A stretch of 64,000 nt of DNA from Granulicella cerasi (GCF_025685575.1 NZ_JAGSYD010000003.1:860592-924591); one strand, 5' to 3'. Positions 18,188 through 27,542 are shown, counted from the stretch's first letter. Notes: generated from the letters alone by a model not told the origin. Numbers and translations: made by a program.

Positions 18188-18292
18188 AACCTCATCCTAC
18201 GCCGGAGACCGCGAAGTTGGCGATGCCTCTTTCGCGGCAAAGCAAAACGCCAGCCACGAGGGCTGTCGTTCGTCTGATGCGATGCTCCGAAA

Positions 18293-19015
18293 CTACTGCT
18301 TGCCGAAGCGGTAAACGACGCCCATGTTCACGCCGAAGTTGTTCTGCAGGCTACCGCCGAAGGTGGTCGGCACATACGTCGGCTTCAAGCGGAACGCGAG
18401 GTTCGGATAGAAGTTGTAATCGAAATTCACGCCGCCCGAAAATGCCGGACGGACACCATCGGGCCAGATGCCCAGAGCGGTCGAGTTGATGCCCTTCGAA
18501 CCACCCGAGAACAAACCCCAGCCAGCGCCGCCCAGAGCTTCCAGGCCGATCGCCAGCTTTTCCTTGCCATAGATGCGGTAGTTTACGCCGCCCATGAAGG
18601 TGTATTCGTTGATCTGCGGCTTCGTGATCTGCGGATAGTAGTACGGGCGCTGCGCATGAGCGTTACCGAACATGCCGCGTGCGTCGCCGACGATCGCCAG
18701 ACGCGGGTTGAGGTAGCGCGCCGCAGCCACGTTCCACGTGACTTCATTGTTCTTCTGCGTGTTCTCGCCGGAACGGAAACGCATGTAACCACCGCCGCCG
18801 AAGACTTCCCAGCGATGCGAGTACGTCGCGGTGATGGTGCGCTGAATGCGTGCCTCGCGGCTAGCATTGGTTTCACGACGAGCGCGCTTGACGGGCTTGT
18901 GCGTGGGCTGCTCGCCGTCCTTTGCCTTCTGCGCTGCCAGCGTGCCAGCTCCGGCCAGCACCAATGCTCCTGCTACAAACACACGCAATCCCTGTTTCGA
19001 CAACACCGACTTCAC
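18293..19015 (-). CDS. Outer-membrane beta-barrel protein, unknown function
   Basis: 240 residues beginning with GTG at 19015, supported by AAGGAG 8 bases upstream. The signal peptide covers residues 1-28 (ending LAAQ). The mature part alternates hydrophobic and polar residues with aromatic girdles (HRWEVFGGGGYMRF, INEYTFMGGVNYRIYGKE, GVNFDYNFYPNLAFRLKP) and ends GVVYRFGKQ, as in small OmpA-like or opacity-type barrels. No ligand or enzyme motif is visible. Confidence 0.72.
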   Translation of the reverse strand: MKSVLSKQGLRVFVAGALVLAGAGTLAAQKAKDGEQPTHKPVKRARRETNASREARIQRTITATYSHRWEVFGGGGYMRFRSGENTQKNNEVTWNVAAARYLNPRLAIVGDARGMFGNAHAQRPYYYPQITKPQINEYTFMGGVNYRIYGKEKLAIGLEALGGAGWGLFSGGSKGINSTALGIWPDGVRPAFSGGVNFDYNFYPNLAFRLKPTYVPTTFGGSLQNNFGVNMGVVYRFGKQ

Positions 19016-19066
19016 TCGACGGACTCCTTGCAGGCGATTACACCTGCGTACTCTCCATTAGAACAT

Positions 19067-19106
19067 TTTGCGGGCCCGGAATGTCTCCATTCCTGCGGCC
19101 CGCAAA
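19067..19106. terminator. Compound hairpin between two minus-strand genes
   Basis: Outer arms TTTGCGGGCC (19067-19076) and GGCCCGCAAA (19097-19106) enclose an inner GGAATG / CATTCC stem with a TCTC loop. It lies 33 bases after the stop of the DUF481 gene, which it probably terminates. Confidence 0.7.
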
Positions 19107-19139
19107 GTGCTTTGCCTCGTAAATTGTGCTTCCAGCGGC

Positions 19140-20291
19140 CTACTTGACCGTATATGTCACGCCGAAGGTCACCGTATAGGTGTTCGGCTTGTAGTACTGC
19201 GCCGGATTGCTGATGTAGCTGTCCGTGCCCGAAACCGACGCGGCAAGCTGCTTCCACACAGGCAATGTCAGCATCGCCGTCGCGTTCGCCGAGTACACGC
19301 TGTTTTCGGTCCAGCCTGGAATATAGTTCCCCGACTCCGTGAAAACCATCTTCTTCGGCAGGTTGTAGGTCCAGGCTTCCGAGAAGGTCGAGCCGAAGAG
19401 ATGCACGTCGGGCTCGCCCGAGTTCGCGATGAACTGCTGCATCTCGAAGTGCACATCGCCCTTCAGGTCCAGCGTCTGCTTGGCTGTCTTGATCGGCGTC
19501 CAGCCGATACCGCCGCCGTAGATCTGCTGCAGGTTCAGGCCGGAGGAGTAGTTGTGGTCGTACGACAGCGTGCCCAGCATGTACAGGTTGCGCTCCGGCA
19601 AATACTGGTCGCGCTCCGCGTCGGCGTGGAAGAGGTTCGTCTTCACGATCGTGTCAGGCGTCGCAGGAGTTGTCGGCGGAATCGTCGGCGTCGTCTGCTT
19701 GCCGTAGGTCTCGCTCACGTTCACCAGCGTGCGGTTGCGCGTGGCGATGTACGGCAGCGAAGGCATGGTGCGCACCAGTGCAGCTGCACCGGTGAAGGTA
19801 ATCGAGGTCTGCGTGGACTGCACCGAACTGAAGCCGGCGGTCAGCGGGCCGGTCCAGCCCTTCCACAGCGGCGTCTTCTGGTGCACCTGCTTCTCAAACG
19901 TGGGCTGGTCGATGATGAAGGCGATATCGCCTGCGGCCACCGTCTCGGGAGCGCCCTGGTCCGGCGTGATCGTCAGCTTGCCGTCGGTGATCTTGATCTT
20001 GCCGGTCACCGTCTCCAGGTCGCGCACGCGCGCCACCGTCTTCTTCACCTTGCGAATGAGCACGAAGTTCGTCGTCGAGCTCGCGGATTTGATCTTGGCG
20101 AGATCGACCGCCTGGTCGCCCGCCATGTCGGTGTGGAAGGTTACTGAGCCGCCTGTGCCCTTGGTGATCTTGCCGGTCAGCTTGTCACCGTTGGTGAAGG
20201 TGAGGACGTCGGGCGCGCTCTGCGCGACCAGCGGCATAGCAGCCGAGACGAGAGCGATTGCAGCAGTCAGGAGGGCTGTTTTTCTCTTCAT
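19140..20291 (-). CDS. DUF481 (YdiY-like) outer-membrane protein
   Basis: 383 residues with a signal peptide (1-24). The N-terminal third has small beta-rich repeats typical of the family (VLTFTNGDKLTGKITKGTGG, and VTGKIKITDGKLTITPDQG). The rest is a predicted barrel with many aromatic strands (LYMLGTLSYDHNYSSGLNLQ, GGGIGWTP, AWTYNLPKKM) ending in FGVTYTVK. DUF481 proteins are salt- or stress-linked outer-membrane proteins with no settled biochemical role. A Pro/Thr-rich stretch (TTPTIPPTTPATPDT) interrupts the barrel and may be a surface loop. Confidence 0.78.
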   Translation of the reverse strand: MKRKTALLTAAIALVSAAMPLVAQSAPDVLTFTNGDKLTGKITKGTGGSVTFHTDMAGDQAVDLAKIKSASSTTNFVLIRKVKKTVARVRDLETVTGKIKITDGKLTITPDQGAPETVAAGDIAFIIDQPTFEKQVHQKTPLWKGWTGPLTAGFSSVQSTQTSITFTGAAALVRTMPSLPYIATRNRTLVNVSETYGKQTTPTIPPTTPATPDTIVKTNLFHADAERDQYLPERNLYMLGTLSYDHNYSSGLNLQQIYGGGIGWTPIKTAKQTLDLKGDVHFEMQQFIANSGEPDVHLFGSTFSEAWTYNLPKKMVFTESGNYIPGWTENSVYSANATAMLTLPVWKQLAASVSGTDSYISNPAQYYKPNTYTVTFGVTYTVK

Positions 20292-20373
20292 GCCCCTAAG
20301 AATATCGTCATACCCCGGCTTCTGAGCATTACCGTGCTTGATTCGCGGGTGTTCCCGGGGCTAACCTGTAGCC

Positions 20374-20820
20374 ATGTACGAAGATTTCGTCGCCACTGAT
20401 CGTTGGACCGGAGAACCTCAGCATTGCGTGTGGAAGGGCACGGTCGTGGCCATTGCCACGCGTCATGCCGACGCCACCGACATTCGTTTTTCCGTCAACG
20501 GACGCGGCGTGTGGGTCGCCATGCCGAACAACGCGTGGCTGGCGCAGAAGGCGAAGAACGGGAAGGTCATCACCGACTATCTCGCCGCGCAGATCGCGGG
20601 CCGCTATCTCAAGCTCGCCATCGAAACCGGCTATGACAACGGCCGCGAGCTCTACACCATGACCGTGGACGAAGTGCTCGAAGGCGCTGACGCCGTGGTG
20701 AACGAAGCCGGTCGCACCGACAAGCTGCCGCAGCTTCCGGTCGTAAACAGCGACGCGCATCCGCAGGAGCTCGACTTCAAGCTGCCGGGCGAGCCGCACA
20801 CCGTCGCCGCAGAAATCTAA
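20374..20820 (+). CDS. Hypothetical cytoplasmic protein
   Basis: 148 residues, no signal peptide or membrane segment. It has a mixed alpha/beta composition (CVWKGTVVAIATRHADATDI, RFSVNGRGVWVAMPN) and a C-terminal acidic tail. Not recognised as a known family. It is divergent from the DUF481 gene and is followed by a hairpin, so it is probably monocistronic. No clear ribosome site precedes the ATG. Confidence 0.6.
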   Translation: MYEDFVATDRWTGEPQHCVWKGTVVAIATRHADATDIRFSVNGRGVWVAMPNNAWLAQKAKNGKVITDYLAAQIAGRYLKLAIETGYDNGRELYTMTVDEVLEGADAVVNEAGRTDKLPQLPVVNSDAHPQELDFKLPGEPHTVAAEI

Positions 20821-20839
20821 GCCATCACCCCAGTTTGAA

Positions 20840-20865
20840 AACGCCACGGCCTCGGTCGTGGCGTT
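20840..20865 (+). terminator. Hairpin terminator after the hypothetical gene
   Basis: Perfect 9-base arms AACGCCACG (20840-20848) and its complement (20857-20865), 20 bases after the stop and just before the next gene's ribosome site. Confidence 0.65.
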
Positions 20866-20883
20866 ATTGCATCGGAGCCATCT

Positions 20884-22032
20884 ATGCGCACGCCCTTGTC
20901 CCGTCGCCATTTCCTTGCTGCAAGTGCTACGCTTCCCTTCGCGATGCGTGCGCTGGCCATAAACCGTGAGACTCATTGGGTGCTGCTCGGCACCGATAAG
21001 GGCGATGGCCTCTATCGCGCGCCGTGGGATGCGAAGACCGGCAAGATCGGCAAGCTCTCGCTCGCCATCGAAGGCTCCCGCCCGACGTACATCGCGCGCC
21101 ACCCGCATCTGCCCGTGGTCTACACCGCCAACGAGCAGGACAACGGCTCGCTCTCCGCATATCTCGTCGACAACACCAACGCCCGCCTGACGCAGATGAA
21201 CAAGCTGCCGTCGGAAGGCAGCAGCCCCTGCTACGTGAGCGTGCATCCGTCGGGCAAGGCGATCTATGCGGCGAACTACTCGAGTGGTTCCTTCGTAGCG
21301 TACGCGCTGAATGCCGAAGGCAGCCTCGACGCCAGCGGCAAGGTAGCCTTCGACTGCCGCACGAACGGAGAATGCGGCGTCCCCGGCCCGCAGAAGGACC
21401 GTCAGGAAGCCTCGCACCTGCACTGCGCCACCCTCTCGCCCAGCGGACATCATCTCGTCGTCTGCGACCTCGGCACGGACTCGCTGCTCGTCTTCACCCT
21501 TGATGCGAAGACGGCGCTTCCGCATCCGAAGCCGCATCGCGTGAGCAATGCTCCTGGCAGCGGCCCGCGCCACGTGGCGTTTCATCCGAACGGCCGCTGG
21601 CTCTACGTGATCCACGAGCTCGACCTCACGATCTCCTGCTACGACTGGAACCACGGCAAGCCGACGATGCGCGAAGACTCGGTGATCTCCACCGTCGCAC
21701 CGGGCGTCGACCGCAAAGGCATGACCGCGTGCGAGCTATGGATCTCTCCCGACGGCAAGTTCGCCTATGCGAACAATCGCGGTGTGGACGAGATCATCGT
21801 CTACGCAATCGACACGACGACAGCGAAGCTCGCGGAACAACAGCGTTTCGGCTCCGGTGGCAAAATTCCGCGCATCTTCCGCTTCGACCCGACGCACCGT
21901 TGGCTTGTCGCCTGCAACCAGAGCGCCCCCGGCACGATCGCGGTCTTCGCGCACGACCCTGCAACGGGCAAGGTCGATCCCACGCCGCGCATCCTCGCGG
22001 CCAATACGCCGATGGACATCTGCTGGATCTAA
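20884..22032 (+). CDS. Tat-exported lactonase-fold seven-bladed propeller (6-phosphogluconolactonase-like)
   Basis: 382 residues. The N-terminus carries a twin-arginine motif SRRHFLAAS followed by a hydrophobic stretch, so export through Tat is predicted. The body matches the YbhE-type lactonase family: repeated blades with PTYIARHPHLPVVYTANE, YVSVHPSGKAIYAANYSSGS, SGPRHVAFHPNGRWLYVIHE and WISPDGKFAYANNRG. Cytoplasmic family members hydrolyse 6-phosphogluconolactone. An exported copy probably acts on another sugar lactone, so the substrate is uncertain. A small gene follows after 3 bases. Confidence 0.85.
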   Translation: MRTPLSRRHFLAASATLPFAMRALAINRETHWVLLGTDKGDGLYRAPWDAKTGKIGKLSLAIEGSRPTYIARHPHLPVVYTANEQDNGSLSAYLVDNTNARLTQMNKLPSEGSSPCYVSVHPSGKAIYAANYSSGSFVAYALNAEGSLDASGKVAFDCRTNGECGVPGPQKDRQEASHLHCATLSPSGHHLVVCDLGTDSLLVFTLDAKTALPHPKPHRVSNAPGSGPRHVAFHPNGRWLYVIHELDLTISCYDWNHGKPTMREDSVISTVAPGVDRKGMTACELWISPDGKFAYANNRGVDEIIVYAIDTTTAKLAEQQRFGSGGKIPRIFRFDPTHRWLVACNQSAPGTIAVFAHDPATGKVDPTPRILAANTPMDICWI

Positions 22033-22035
22033 GCC

Positions 22036-22299
22036 ATGTTTGCGCGTCGCGTCCTCATCGAAGCCGTGGATGGAACAGGCCAGCGCCGTCGTGCGCCGCT
22101 GTCGAACATCGACAACTTCGCCATGCGCAACTTCACCAACGACGCAGTCTTCGACGACACACTGCCTGTAGCCGATGGCCTGCTGGAGATCGGCGCACGC
22201 GTGCCCGTTGAGCTACTGCGCGACCGCATGGAAGACTGGTTTCGCCGCAAACGCTACCTCAGCGAGCAGGAGCGGCTCGAGATAAGCGAAATCGTCTAG
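22036..22299 (+). CDS. Small hypothetical protein co-transcribed with the lactonase-like gene
   Basis: 87 residues, charged, no signal peptide (MFARRVLIEAVDG, then RMEDWFRRKRYLSEQER). It starts 3 bases after the upstream stop codon and ends at a shared terminator, so it is almost certainly translated from the same mRNA. No family was recognised. Confidence 0.6.
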   Translation: MFARRVLIEAVDGTGQRRRAPLSNIDNFAMRNFTNDAVFDDTLPVADGLLEIGARVPVELLRDRMEDWFRRKRYLSEQERLEISEIV

Positions 22300-22307
22300 C
22301 CGAAACA

Positions 22308-22344
22308 GACGACGGCCCCCGATGCATCATCGAGGGCCGTCGTC
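22308..22344. terminator. Long bidirectional hairpin terminator
   Basis: Outer arms GACGACGGCCC (22308-22318) and complement (22334-22344), continued after a mismatch by CGATG / CATCG with a 3-base loop. It lies between convergent genes and likely ends both. Confidence 0.8.
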
Positions 22345-22354
22345 CTGCTTATAG

Positions 22355-23401
22355 CTACTTCTTCAGTTCCTTGCAGTCGAGCACGAAGCGGTACTTCACA
22401 TCGGCCTTTACAACGCGCGTCCAAGCCTCTTCCAGCTTTTCGAAGCTCGTCATCTCGATGTCCGAAACGATGCCCTTCTCTGCGCAGAAGTTCAGCATCT
22501 CCTGCGTCTCGGCGATGCCGCCGATCATCGAGCCCGTCATGTAGCGACGGCCGATGATCGAGAAGCCCGCCACCTGGAACGGGTCTTCCGGCAAGCCGAC
22601 CGTGCAGTACACCGCGTCGCGCTTCAGCAGGTTGAGATAGGGGTTGATGTCATGCTCGGCCGAAACGCAGTCAAGGATGAAGTCGAACGTACCGGCGTGC
22701 GGTGCATGCCAGTTCTCTTCCTTCGTCAGCACGACAGCATCCGCGCCGAGCTTCTTGCCATCTTCAATCTTGTTGGCCGACGTGGTGAAGAGCACCGTCT
22801 CTGCACCGAATGCGTGCGAGAACTTGAGGCCCATGTGGCCAAGGCCACCGAGACCGACGATGCCGATCTTCTTGCCCGGGCCAGCCTTCCAGTGCTTCAG
22901 CGGCGAGTACGTGGTGATGCCCGCGCAGAGCAGCGGAGCCGCACCTGCCAGGTCGAGACCTTCCGGCACGCTCAGCACATAGTTTTCATCGACGACGATG
23001 TCGGTCGCATAGCCGCCGAAGGTCGGCGCGCCGTCGCGGCCCTTGCCGTTATAGGTCGGCGTCATGCCGCCGTTGGTGCAGTACTGCTCGTCGCCATCCT
23101 TACAGCTTGCGCACTCACGACAGGAGTCCACCATGCAGCCGACCGCGGCCTTGTCGCCCACCTTGTACTTCGTGACGCTGGCGCCTACGGCCTTCACCGT
23201 GCCGACGATCTCGTGGCCCGGAACCATCGGATAGATCGAACCACCCCACTCATCGCGGGCCTGGTGAATGTCCGAGTGGCAGATGCCACAGAACTCGATC
23301 TCGATGTGTACATCGTTCGGACGCAGGTCACGATGCTCAAAATCGAAGGGCTGAGGATTGGTCGTCGGATTGGGCGCAGCGTAACCGTGTGTCTGAATCA
23401 T
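22355..23401 (-). CDS. Zinc-dependent NAD(P) alcohol dehydrogenase (YahK-like)
   Basis: 348 residues from the ATG at 23401, with AGGAG 9 bases upstream. Medium-chain dehydrogenase family: catalytic zinc ligands in FCGICHSD (Cys41) and PGHE (His63), four structural-zinc cysteines C94, C97, C100 and C108, and the nucleotide-binding motif GIVGLGGLGHMG. The sequence resembles the YahK/cinnamyl-alcohol-dehydrogenase branch that reduces a wide range of aldehydes using NADPH. It is divergent from the diguanylate cyclase gene. The physiological substrate is not evident. Confidence 0.93.
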   Translation of the reverse strand: MIQTHGYAAPNPTTNPQPFDFEHRDLRPNDVHIEIEFCGICHSDIHQARDEWGGSIYPMVPGHEIVGTVKAVGASVTKYKVGDKAAVGCMVDSCRECASCKDGDEQYCTNGGMTPTYNGKGRDGAPTFGGYATDIVVDENYVLSVPEGLDLAGAAPLLCAGITTYSPLKHWKAGPGKKIGIVGLGGLGHMGLKFSHAFGAETVLFTTSANKIEDGKKLGADAVVLTKEENWHAPHAGTFDFILDCVSAEHDINPYLNLLKRDAVYCTVGLPEDPFQVAGFSIIGRRYMTGSMIGGIAETQEMLNFCAEKGIVSDIEMTSFEKLEEAWTRVVKADVKYRFVLDCKELKK

Positions 23402-23518
23402 GTCTCTCTTCTCCTGTAACGGAATACTTTTTAGATGCACCCGTATGGCATTTGGAAGCGGATTCGCTTGCGATTGTTCGATGAACTTCGCACAATGGAA
23501 GAGACTCCTGAGGGCCCG

Positions 23519-24679
23519 ATGTCTATTGATGTACTCCTGTTTATTCAGGATGTTCAACTCGTCTGCTTCTGCGTGCTGTTCGGCTTCATCGCGGCCCAGC
23601 ATGACTTCGAGCCGGTGAGGCTTTGGCTGTGGTGCGCGTTCATTGCCACCGCGATCGGCGCTATGCTCGCATTCCTCGAATCCAGCCTACCGTTCTGGCT
23701 CAGCCATACCGTGCACTTCGAGATGCTTCCACTCTCCATTGCACTCATCAACGTTTCGCTGGTGTACTTTGTGCGCCGCTGGCGCTGGACCATCTACACA
23801 AGCTTCGCGCTGCTGCTGGCCTCGCTGCCCGTGCAAATTCTGTGGCGGACACGCCCCGGACATATGGCGGGCTTCTCGGTGGAAGACCTCGTGCTCGGCC
23901 TGCAGGCGATCCTCGCCGGCGCGTTGCTGCTGAACTCGTCGGAAGAGTCGACGCGTCTCTCGCGACGCGTCCTCAGCTTTCTTTTCTTCTGCTTCTCTGC
24001 GGTAGAGCTGACGCGCTCCGTAGCTGTGTTCGTGCTGCATCTCGACCCCGACAAGCTCAACGCATTGCACCTCGCTACGGGCATCATCTTTGTGGTCTTC
24101 GGCTGCATGCTGCCGCTCACGCTGGTGTGGATGTTGGGCTCGCGCTCCGAGGCGCTGCTGACGATGGAAAGCCTGATCGATCCGCTGACGCAGGTGATGA
24201 ATCGCCGTGGCCTGCGCCAGGTGCTGGAACGCGAAGTGCGTCGCCTGCACACGACGCGCGGCGCATTGAGCGTGGCTGTGCTCGACCTCGACTACTTCAA
24301 GCAGCTCAACGATCGCTACGGCCACGTCACCGGCGATGCGATGCTTGCGGGCATTGCCAGGCAGTTGCGCTGCACCCTGCGCGACTCCGACCACATCGCG
24401 CGTTTCGGCGGCGAGGAGTTCGTGCTGCTGATGCCGCACACGGACGCTGATACGGCCTTGGCGCTACTGGAGCAGGTGCGACGCATGATCGAAGCCCACC
24501 ACGAACTCAGCCCCGGCGCAGAGATCGTGCGCACTACCGCGAGCATCGGCGTCACCACCACGCGCGACAACCACACAGCCACCAGCGCCGCGCTGCTCCA
24601 CGAAGCCGATCGCGCGCTTTATCAAGCCAAGGAGACGGGACGGAACATCGTGCGCGTCTTCGAAGCGGAGGCTAGTTGA
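23519..24679 (+). CDS. Membrane diguanylate cyclase (GGDEF)
   Basis: About 386 residues. A hydrophobic N-terminal half with several membrane segments (VQLVCFCVLFGFIAA, CAFIATAIGAMLAFL, TSFALLLASLPVQIL, LHLATGIIFVVFGCMLPLTL) leads to a GGDEF domain with DPLTQVMNRR, DLDYFKQLNDRYGH and the active-site FGGEEF near residue 296. RDSD five residues before GGEEF matches the RxxD product-inhibition site, so it should make cyclic di-GMP and be feedback controlled. ATG 23519 is chosen because GAGGG precedes it; ATG 23495 is an alternative. It overlaps the convergent gene's end by 8 bases. Confidence 0.88.
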   Translation: MSIDVLLFIQDVQLVCFCVLFGFIAAQHDFEPVRLWLWCAFIATAIGAMLAFLESSLPFWLSHTVHFEMLPLSIALINVSLVYFVRRWRWTIYTSFALLLASLPVQILWRTRPGHMAGFSVEDLVLGLQAILAGALLLNSSEESTRLSRRVLSFLFFCFSAVELTRSVAVFVLHLDPDKLNALHLATGIIFVVFGCMLPLTLVWMLGSRSEALLTMESLIDPLTQVMNRRGLRQVLEREVRRLHTTRGALSVAVLDLDYFKQLNDRYGHVTGDAMLAGIARQLRCTLRDSDHIARFGGEEFVLLMPHTDADTALALLEQVRRMIEAHHELSPGAEIVRTTASIGVTTTRDNHTATSAALLHEADRALYQAKETGRNIVRVFEAEAS

Positions 24680-25709
24680 GGTTGAAGTTCATGACTACAG
24701 TAGTCTCCACTTCGGTAATAACGCCATTCAGCAGGTACGGCTTATACACCCACTTCGACAGCGTGTGCACAGACTCAAACGCCAGCTCCGCACTTGGGAA
24801 CGAGATCGGTTCAATGAGGCGCAGGTGACCATCTTCACCGATGACTGCGTGCAGTACGACAGCGCCCGAGATATGGTGGTCGCGCGCGTTCGGCGGATAA
24901 CGCGGCTGCACTTTGCTAATCACTTGTCCAGCCATCACGCCTGAACCGATGCGGGCCAAACCATGATCGCGTTCCAGCAAATCGGTCGTCGACCAATCAC
25001 CCGTGTCCTCGCTTTTGGAGCGGAGCTCTTCAATCGTGCCCCCGAAGAGGGCAACACCATCACGCGTTCCAGCCAGCTTGGTGGCTACCGCATGCCCCTG
25101 GAATTTACCGGCGAGATTGGCAACGATATTCATGCCCGACGTCGAGGTAAGGCGCAGCGCATTGTCCGCGGCTACACAGAATGTGGGGAACAACCCGAGA
25201 TGCACAGTATCTTCCGTGTTCGCGTGTCGCGCACGCATCACGCAGGACAACTCCAATGAACCAAACTTATGGTTCTCCTGTGTCGGCTCCAGCGGCTGAC
25301 CATTCGCAGAGGCATACTGCACCGGATGCACAATGGCATCCTGGAGCGTTTGCAGAGCCGCGGGCATAGGCGCTGCATCGTTCGAGATATAAGAGTGGCC
25401 GCCGACACGCATACGCACAGAGGTCTTACCGTCCTCCGTCCGCACTTGCCGCCACTTGTCTCGGCTTACCCACCACTCTTCGATCGTGCCTGAAGAGCTC
25501 TTCTCGGCTCCGTCGTGCAGCGTGTAGCTGTACTTCAAGTGCCAGGGCTTCATGTCTTCGCCATCAAGGGAGTTCATGACCTCGATGGCCTTCAGGCGTT
25601 CGGTGGCCGCAGCGATCTTCTCCGCTTTACTTTCGAAAGCAAAGGCGGAGGTGGAAAGGAACGCGCAGCACGAAAAGACGCAGCAGGCTACAGCACGGAG
25701 CTTATTCAA
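24672..25709 (-). CDS. Secreted protein with TonB C-terminal domain
   Basis: 345 residues. It has a Cys-rich signal peptide (VACCVFSCCAFLSTSAFA) instead of the long membrane anchor and Pro-rich linker of ordinary TonB. The middle (35-250) is an unrecognised beta-rich region. The last 80 residues match the TonB C-terminal domain (KVQPRYPPNARDHHISGAVV, LHAVIGEDGHLRLIEPIS, KWVYKPYLLNG, VVMNFNLN). Starting at TTG 25709, it lies 26 bases after apt on the same strand. It may bind TonB boxes or peptidoglycan-side partners but is unlikely to transduce energy alone. Confidence 0.78.
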   Translation of the reverse strand: MNKLRAVACCVFSCCAFLSTSAFAFESKAEKIAAATERLKAIEVMNSLDGEDMKPWHLKYSYTLHDGAEKSSSGTIEEWWVSRDKWRQVRTEDGKTSVRMRVGGHSYISNDAAPMPAALQTLQDAIVHPVQYASANGQPLEPTQENHKFGSLELSCVMRARHANTEDTVHLGLFPTFCVAADNALRLTSTSGMNIVANLAGKFQGHAVATKLAGTRDGVALFGGTIEELRSKSEDTGDWSTTDLLERDHGLARIGSGVMAGQVISKVQPRYPPNARDHHISGAVVLHAVIGEDGHLRLIEPISFPSAELAFESVHTLSKWVYKPYLLNGVITEVETTVVMNFNLN

Positions 25710-25735
25710 TTTGAAGTGATCCTGAGATGAAGCGT

Positions 25736-26275
25736 TTAGTCGTTGTAATGCAGAAGGCTGTAGACATCATAGCCTTCGAGCTTGTTGCGGCCCTTCAGGA
25801 AGTCGAGCTCGATGGCGAACGCGATACCTTCGACCTTGCCGCCGAGCTTCTCCACGAGCTGCACCGTCGCCTGCATCGTGCCACCGGTGGCGAGCAGATC
25901 GTCCACCAGCAGAACGCGCTGGCCGGGCTTCACGGCGTCGAGGTGAATCTCCAACGAGTCCGAGCCATACTCGAGGTCGTAGCTTACCTTCGCCGTCTCC
26001 GCAGGCAGCTTCTTCGGCTTACGCACAGGCACGAAGCCAGCGTTCAAGCGATACGCAATCGCAGGCGCAAAGATGAAGCCGCGCGCTTCCGTGCCAAGCA
26101 CCAGGTCGATGCCCTTACCGATGTAATGCGCCGCAAACGCATCGATCAACTGCGCGAAACCTGCGGGGTCCTTCAGCAGCGTCGTGATGTCGTAGAAGAG
26201 GATTCCCGGCTTGGGGAAGTCGGGAACGGTGCGGATGAGGTCCTTCAGAGGCTCGCAGTTAATCTCGTATGCCAT
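25736..26275 (-). CDS. apt: Adenine phosphoribosyltransferase
   Basis: 179 residues. It converts adenine plus PRPP to AMP and pyrophosphate in purine salvage, in the cytoplasm. The PRPP-binding motif is [14 protein letters not shown] (121-134); the family hallmarks [15 protein letters not shown] and [14 protein letters not shown] are both present. The ATG at 26275 is 7 bases after the acylphosphatase stop, so the two are probably one transcript. Length is normal for the family. Confidence 0.96.
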   Translation of the reverse strand: MAYEINCEPLKDLIRTVPDFPKPGILFYDITTLLKDPAGFAQLIDAFAAHYIGKGIDLVLGTEARGFIFAPAIAYRLNAGFVPVRKPKKLPAETAKVSYDLEYGSDSLEIHLDAVKPGQRVLLVDDLLATGGTMQATVQLVEKLGGKVEGIAFAIELDFLKGRNKLEGYDVYSLLHYND

Positions 26276-26282
26276 TGCTTGT

Positions 26283-26564
26283 TTACCAGGCTCCTTCAAT
26301 GTGAAACGGTCCGAGCCCTTCGGCTTCGGACTCCGCGAGCTCATGCTCGATGACTGCGTCGACGCGACTGCCGCGCGATCCTTTGCGCAGTGATTTGCGC
26401 AGTTCGGCAAGTTCCTTGGCGTCGCCCGAAGCGACCGCTTCGACCTCGCCGCTTTCGGTGTTGCGTACCCATCCGCTCAGGCCAAGCTCGGCCGCTTCTC
26501 GATGGACGAACCAACGAAAACCAACGCCCTGAACGCGACCGCGAATGAGAAAGTGCAACACCAT
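26283..26564 (-). CDS. acyP: Acylphosphatase
   Basis: 93 residues. It hydrolyses acyl phosphates such as carbamoyl phosphate and acetyl phosphate. Both family signatures are present: [13 protein letters not shown] (residues 8-20, with the catalytic Arg) and [17 protein letters not shown] (31-47, with the catalytic Asn). The reading frame stays open far upstream, but that part is antisense to the outer-membrane protein gene, so the ATG at 26564 is taken as the start. It precedes apt by 7 bases. Confidence 0.92.
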   Translation of the reverse strand: MVLHFLIRGRVQGVGFRWFVHREAAELGLSGWVRNTESGEVEAVASGDAKELAELRKSLRKGSRGSRVDAVIEHELAESEAEGLGPFHIEGAW

Positions 26565-26810
26565 GCCGAGTCTCAGTTTCGCAGAGTGTTTCACGGCACG
26601 CAACCGAACCATAATCAGCAACACAACAACCCGGCGGTTAGCGGCATCCATTGTTACAGCAAAGTTTATGGGCTCCAGCAGCGCCGCTGGTTGCACAAGA
26701 ATCACAGTAACAATCGCGGAGACGCTGCGTAACACGTCGATCACGATGGCCCTCGAGCTGTCGGCGATTGCGCCCCGTTGCGTCTCCCCAGCACTAGGAG
26801 AACGCAACAC
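26565..26810. promoter_or_regulatory. Divergent intergenic region
   Basis: 246 bases between acylphosphatase (minus) and a beta-barrel gene (plus). Only the AGGAG at 26796-26800 that serves the plus-strand gene was recognised; no small gene or clear hairpin is seen. Confidence 0.4.
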
Positions 26811-27542
26811 ATGAAGCACCTGAAGCGCTTGACTCGTATCGCCATGACCACTGCCGCAGCCGCCCTCTTCATGAGCGCCGGCAACACAGCACACGCACAG
26901 CTCTACAAGGACCTCCACATCGGCAACGTTGCCGTTGGCGGAACCGGCGTCTTCAATACCATTCTGGAGTCCAACGAGCGCCCCTACAACACGACGGCCG
27001 CTGGCGGAACCACCAGCATCTACAACCAGCGCCAGGACACCACCTGGTCGGCTGGCTTCGTAGGCTCCGTTCAGATGGTGCCGAAGTCCTGGCTCGGCCT
27101 GCAGTTGAACTACAGCTACACGCGCTACCAGGAGCGCTACTCGCAGCTCAGCCGCTTCACGCCGACGGGCAGCACGGTGTCGAACCTGGCTACGCGCAGC
27201 GTGCAGGTTCCGACCGACGCGCATGAAGCCACTGCAGGCTACCTCATCCACCCGAAGCACATCGCCTTCAAGCCGTATGTGGCGATCGGTGGCGGTGCGA
27301 TCGACTTCAACCCGGAAGGCGGCCTGACGCAGTTCCAGACCTCTACCTACAGCCACCAGTGGCGCGGCGCGGGCTACCTCGAAACCGGCTTCGACATCCC
27401 AACGCATAACAAGCACTTCGCGTTCCGCGTGTCGGGCCGTTCGCTGTACTACCGCTCGCCCAACTACGGCGACTCGTCGATCAGCACGCGTTCGTGGCGT
27501 GTGACCACCCAGCCGGCGATCAGTGCGGTGTACAAGTTCTAA
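26811..27542 (+). CDS. Outer-membrane beta-barrel protein, unknown function
   Basis: 243 residues. ATG at 26811 with AGGAG 10 bases upstream. Signal peptide to about residue 29 (ending AHAQ). The mature part shows regular amphipathic strands and aromatic girdles (WLGLQLNYSYTRYQERYSQL, HIAFKPYVAIGGGAIDF, GYLETGFDIP, QPAISAVYKF) and ends in Phe, the usual signal for insertion of a barrel in the outer membrane. No functional motif was recognised. Confidence 0.75.
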   Translation: MKHLKRLTRIAMTTAAAALFMSAGNTAHAQLYKDLHIGNVAVGGTGVFNTILESNERPYNTTAAGGTTSIYNQRQDTTWSAGFVGSVQMVPKSWLGLQLNYSYTRYQERYSQLSRFTPTGSTVSNLATRSVQVPTDAHEATAGYLIHPKHIAFKPYVAIGGGAIDFNPEGGLTQFQTSTYSHQWRGAGYLETGFDIPTHNKHFAFRVSGRSLYYRSPNYGDSSISTRSWRVTTQPAISAVYKF

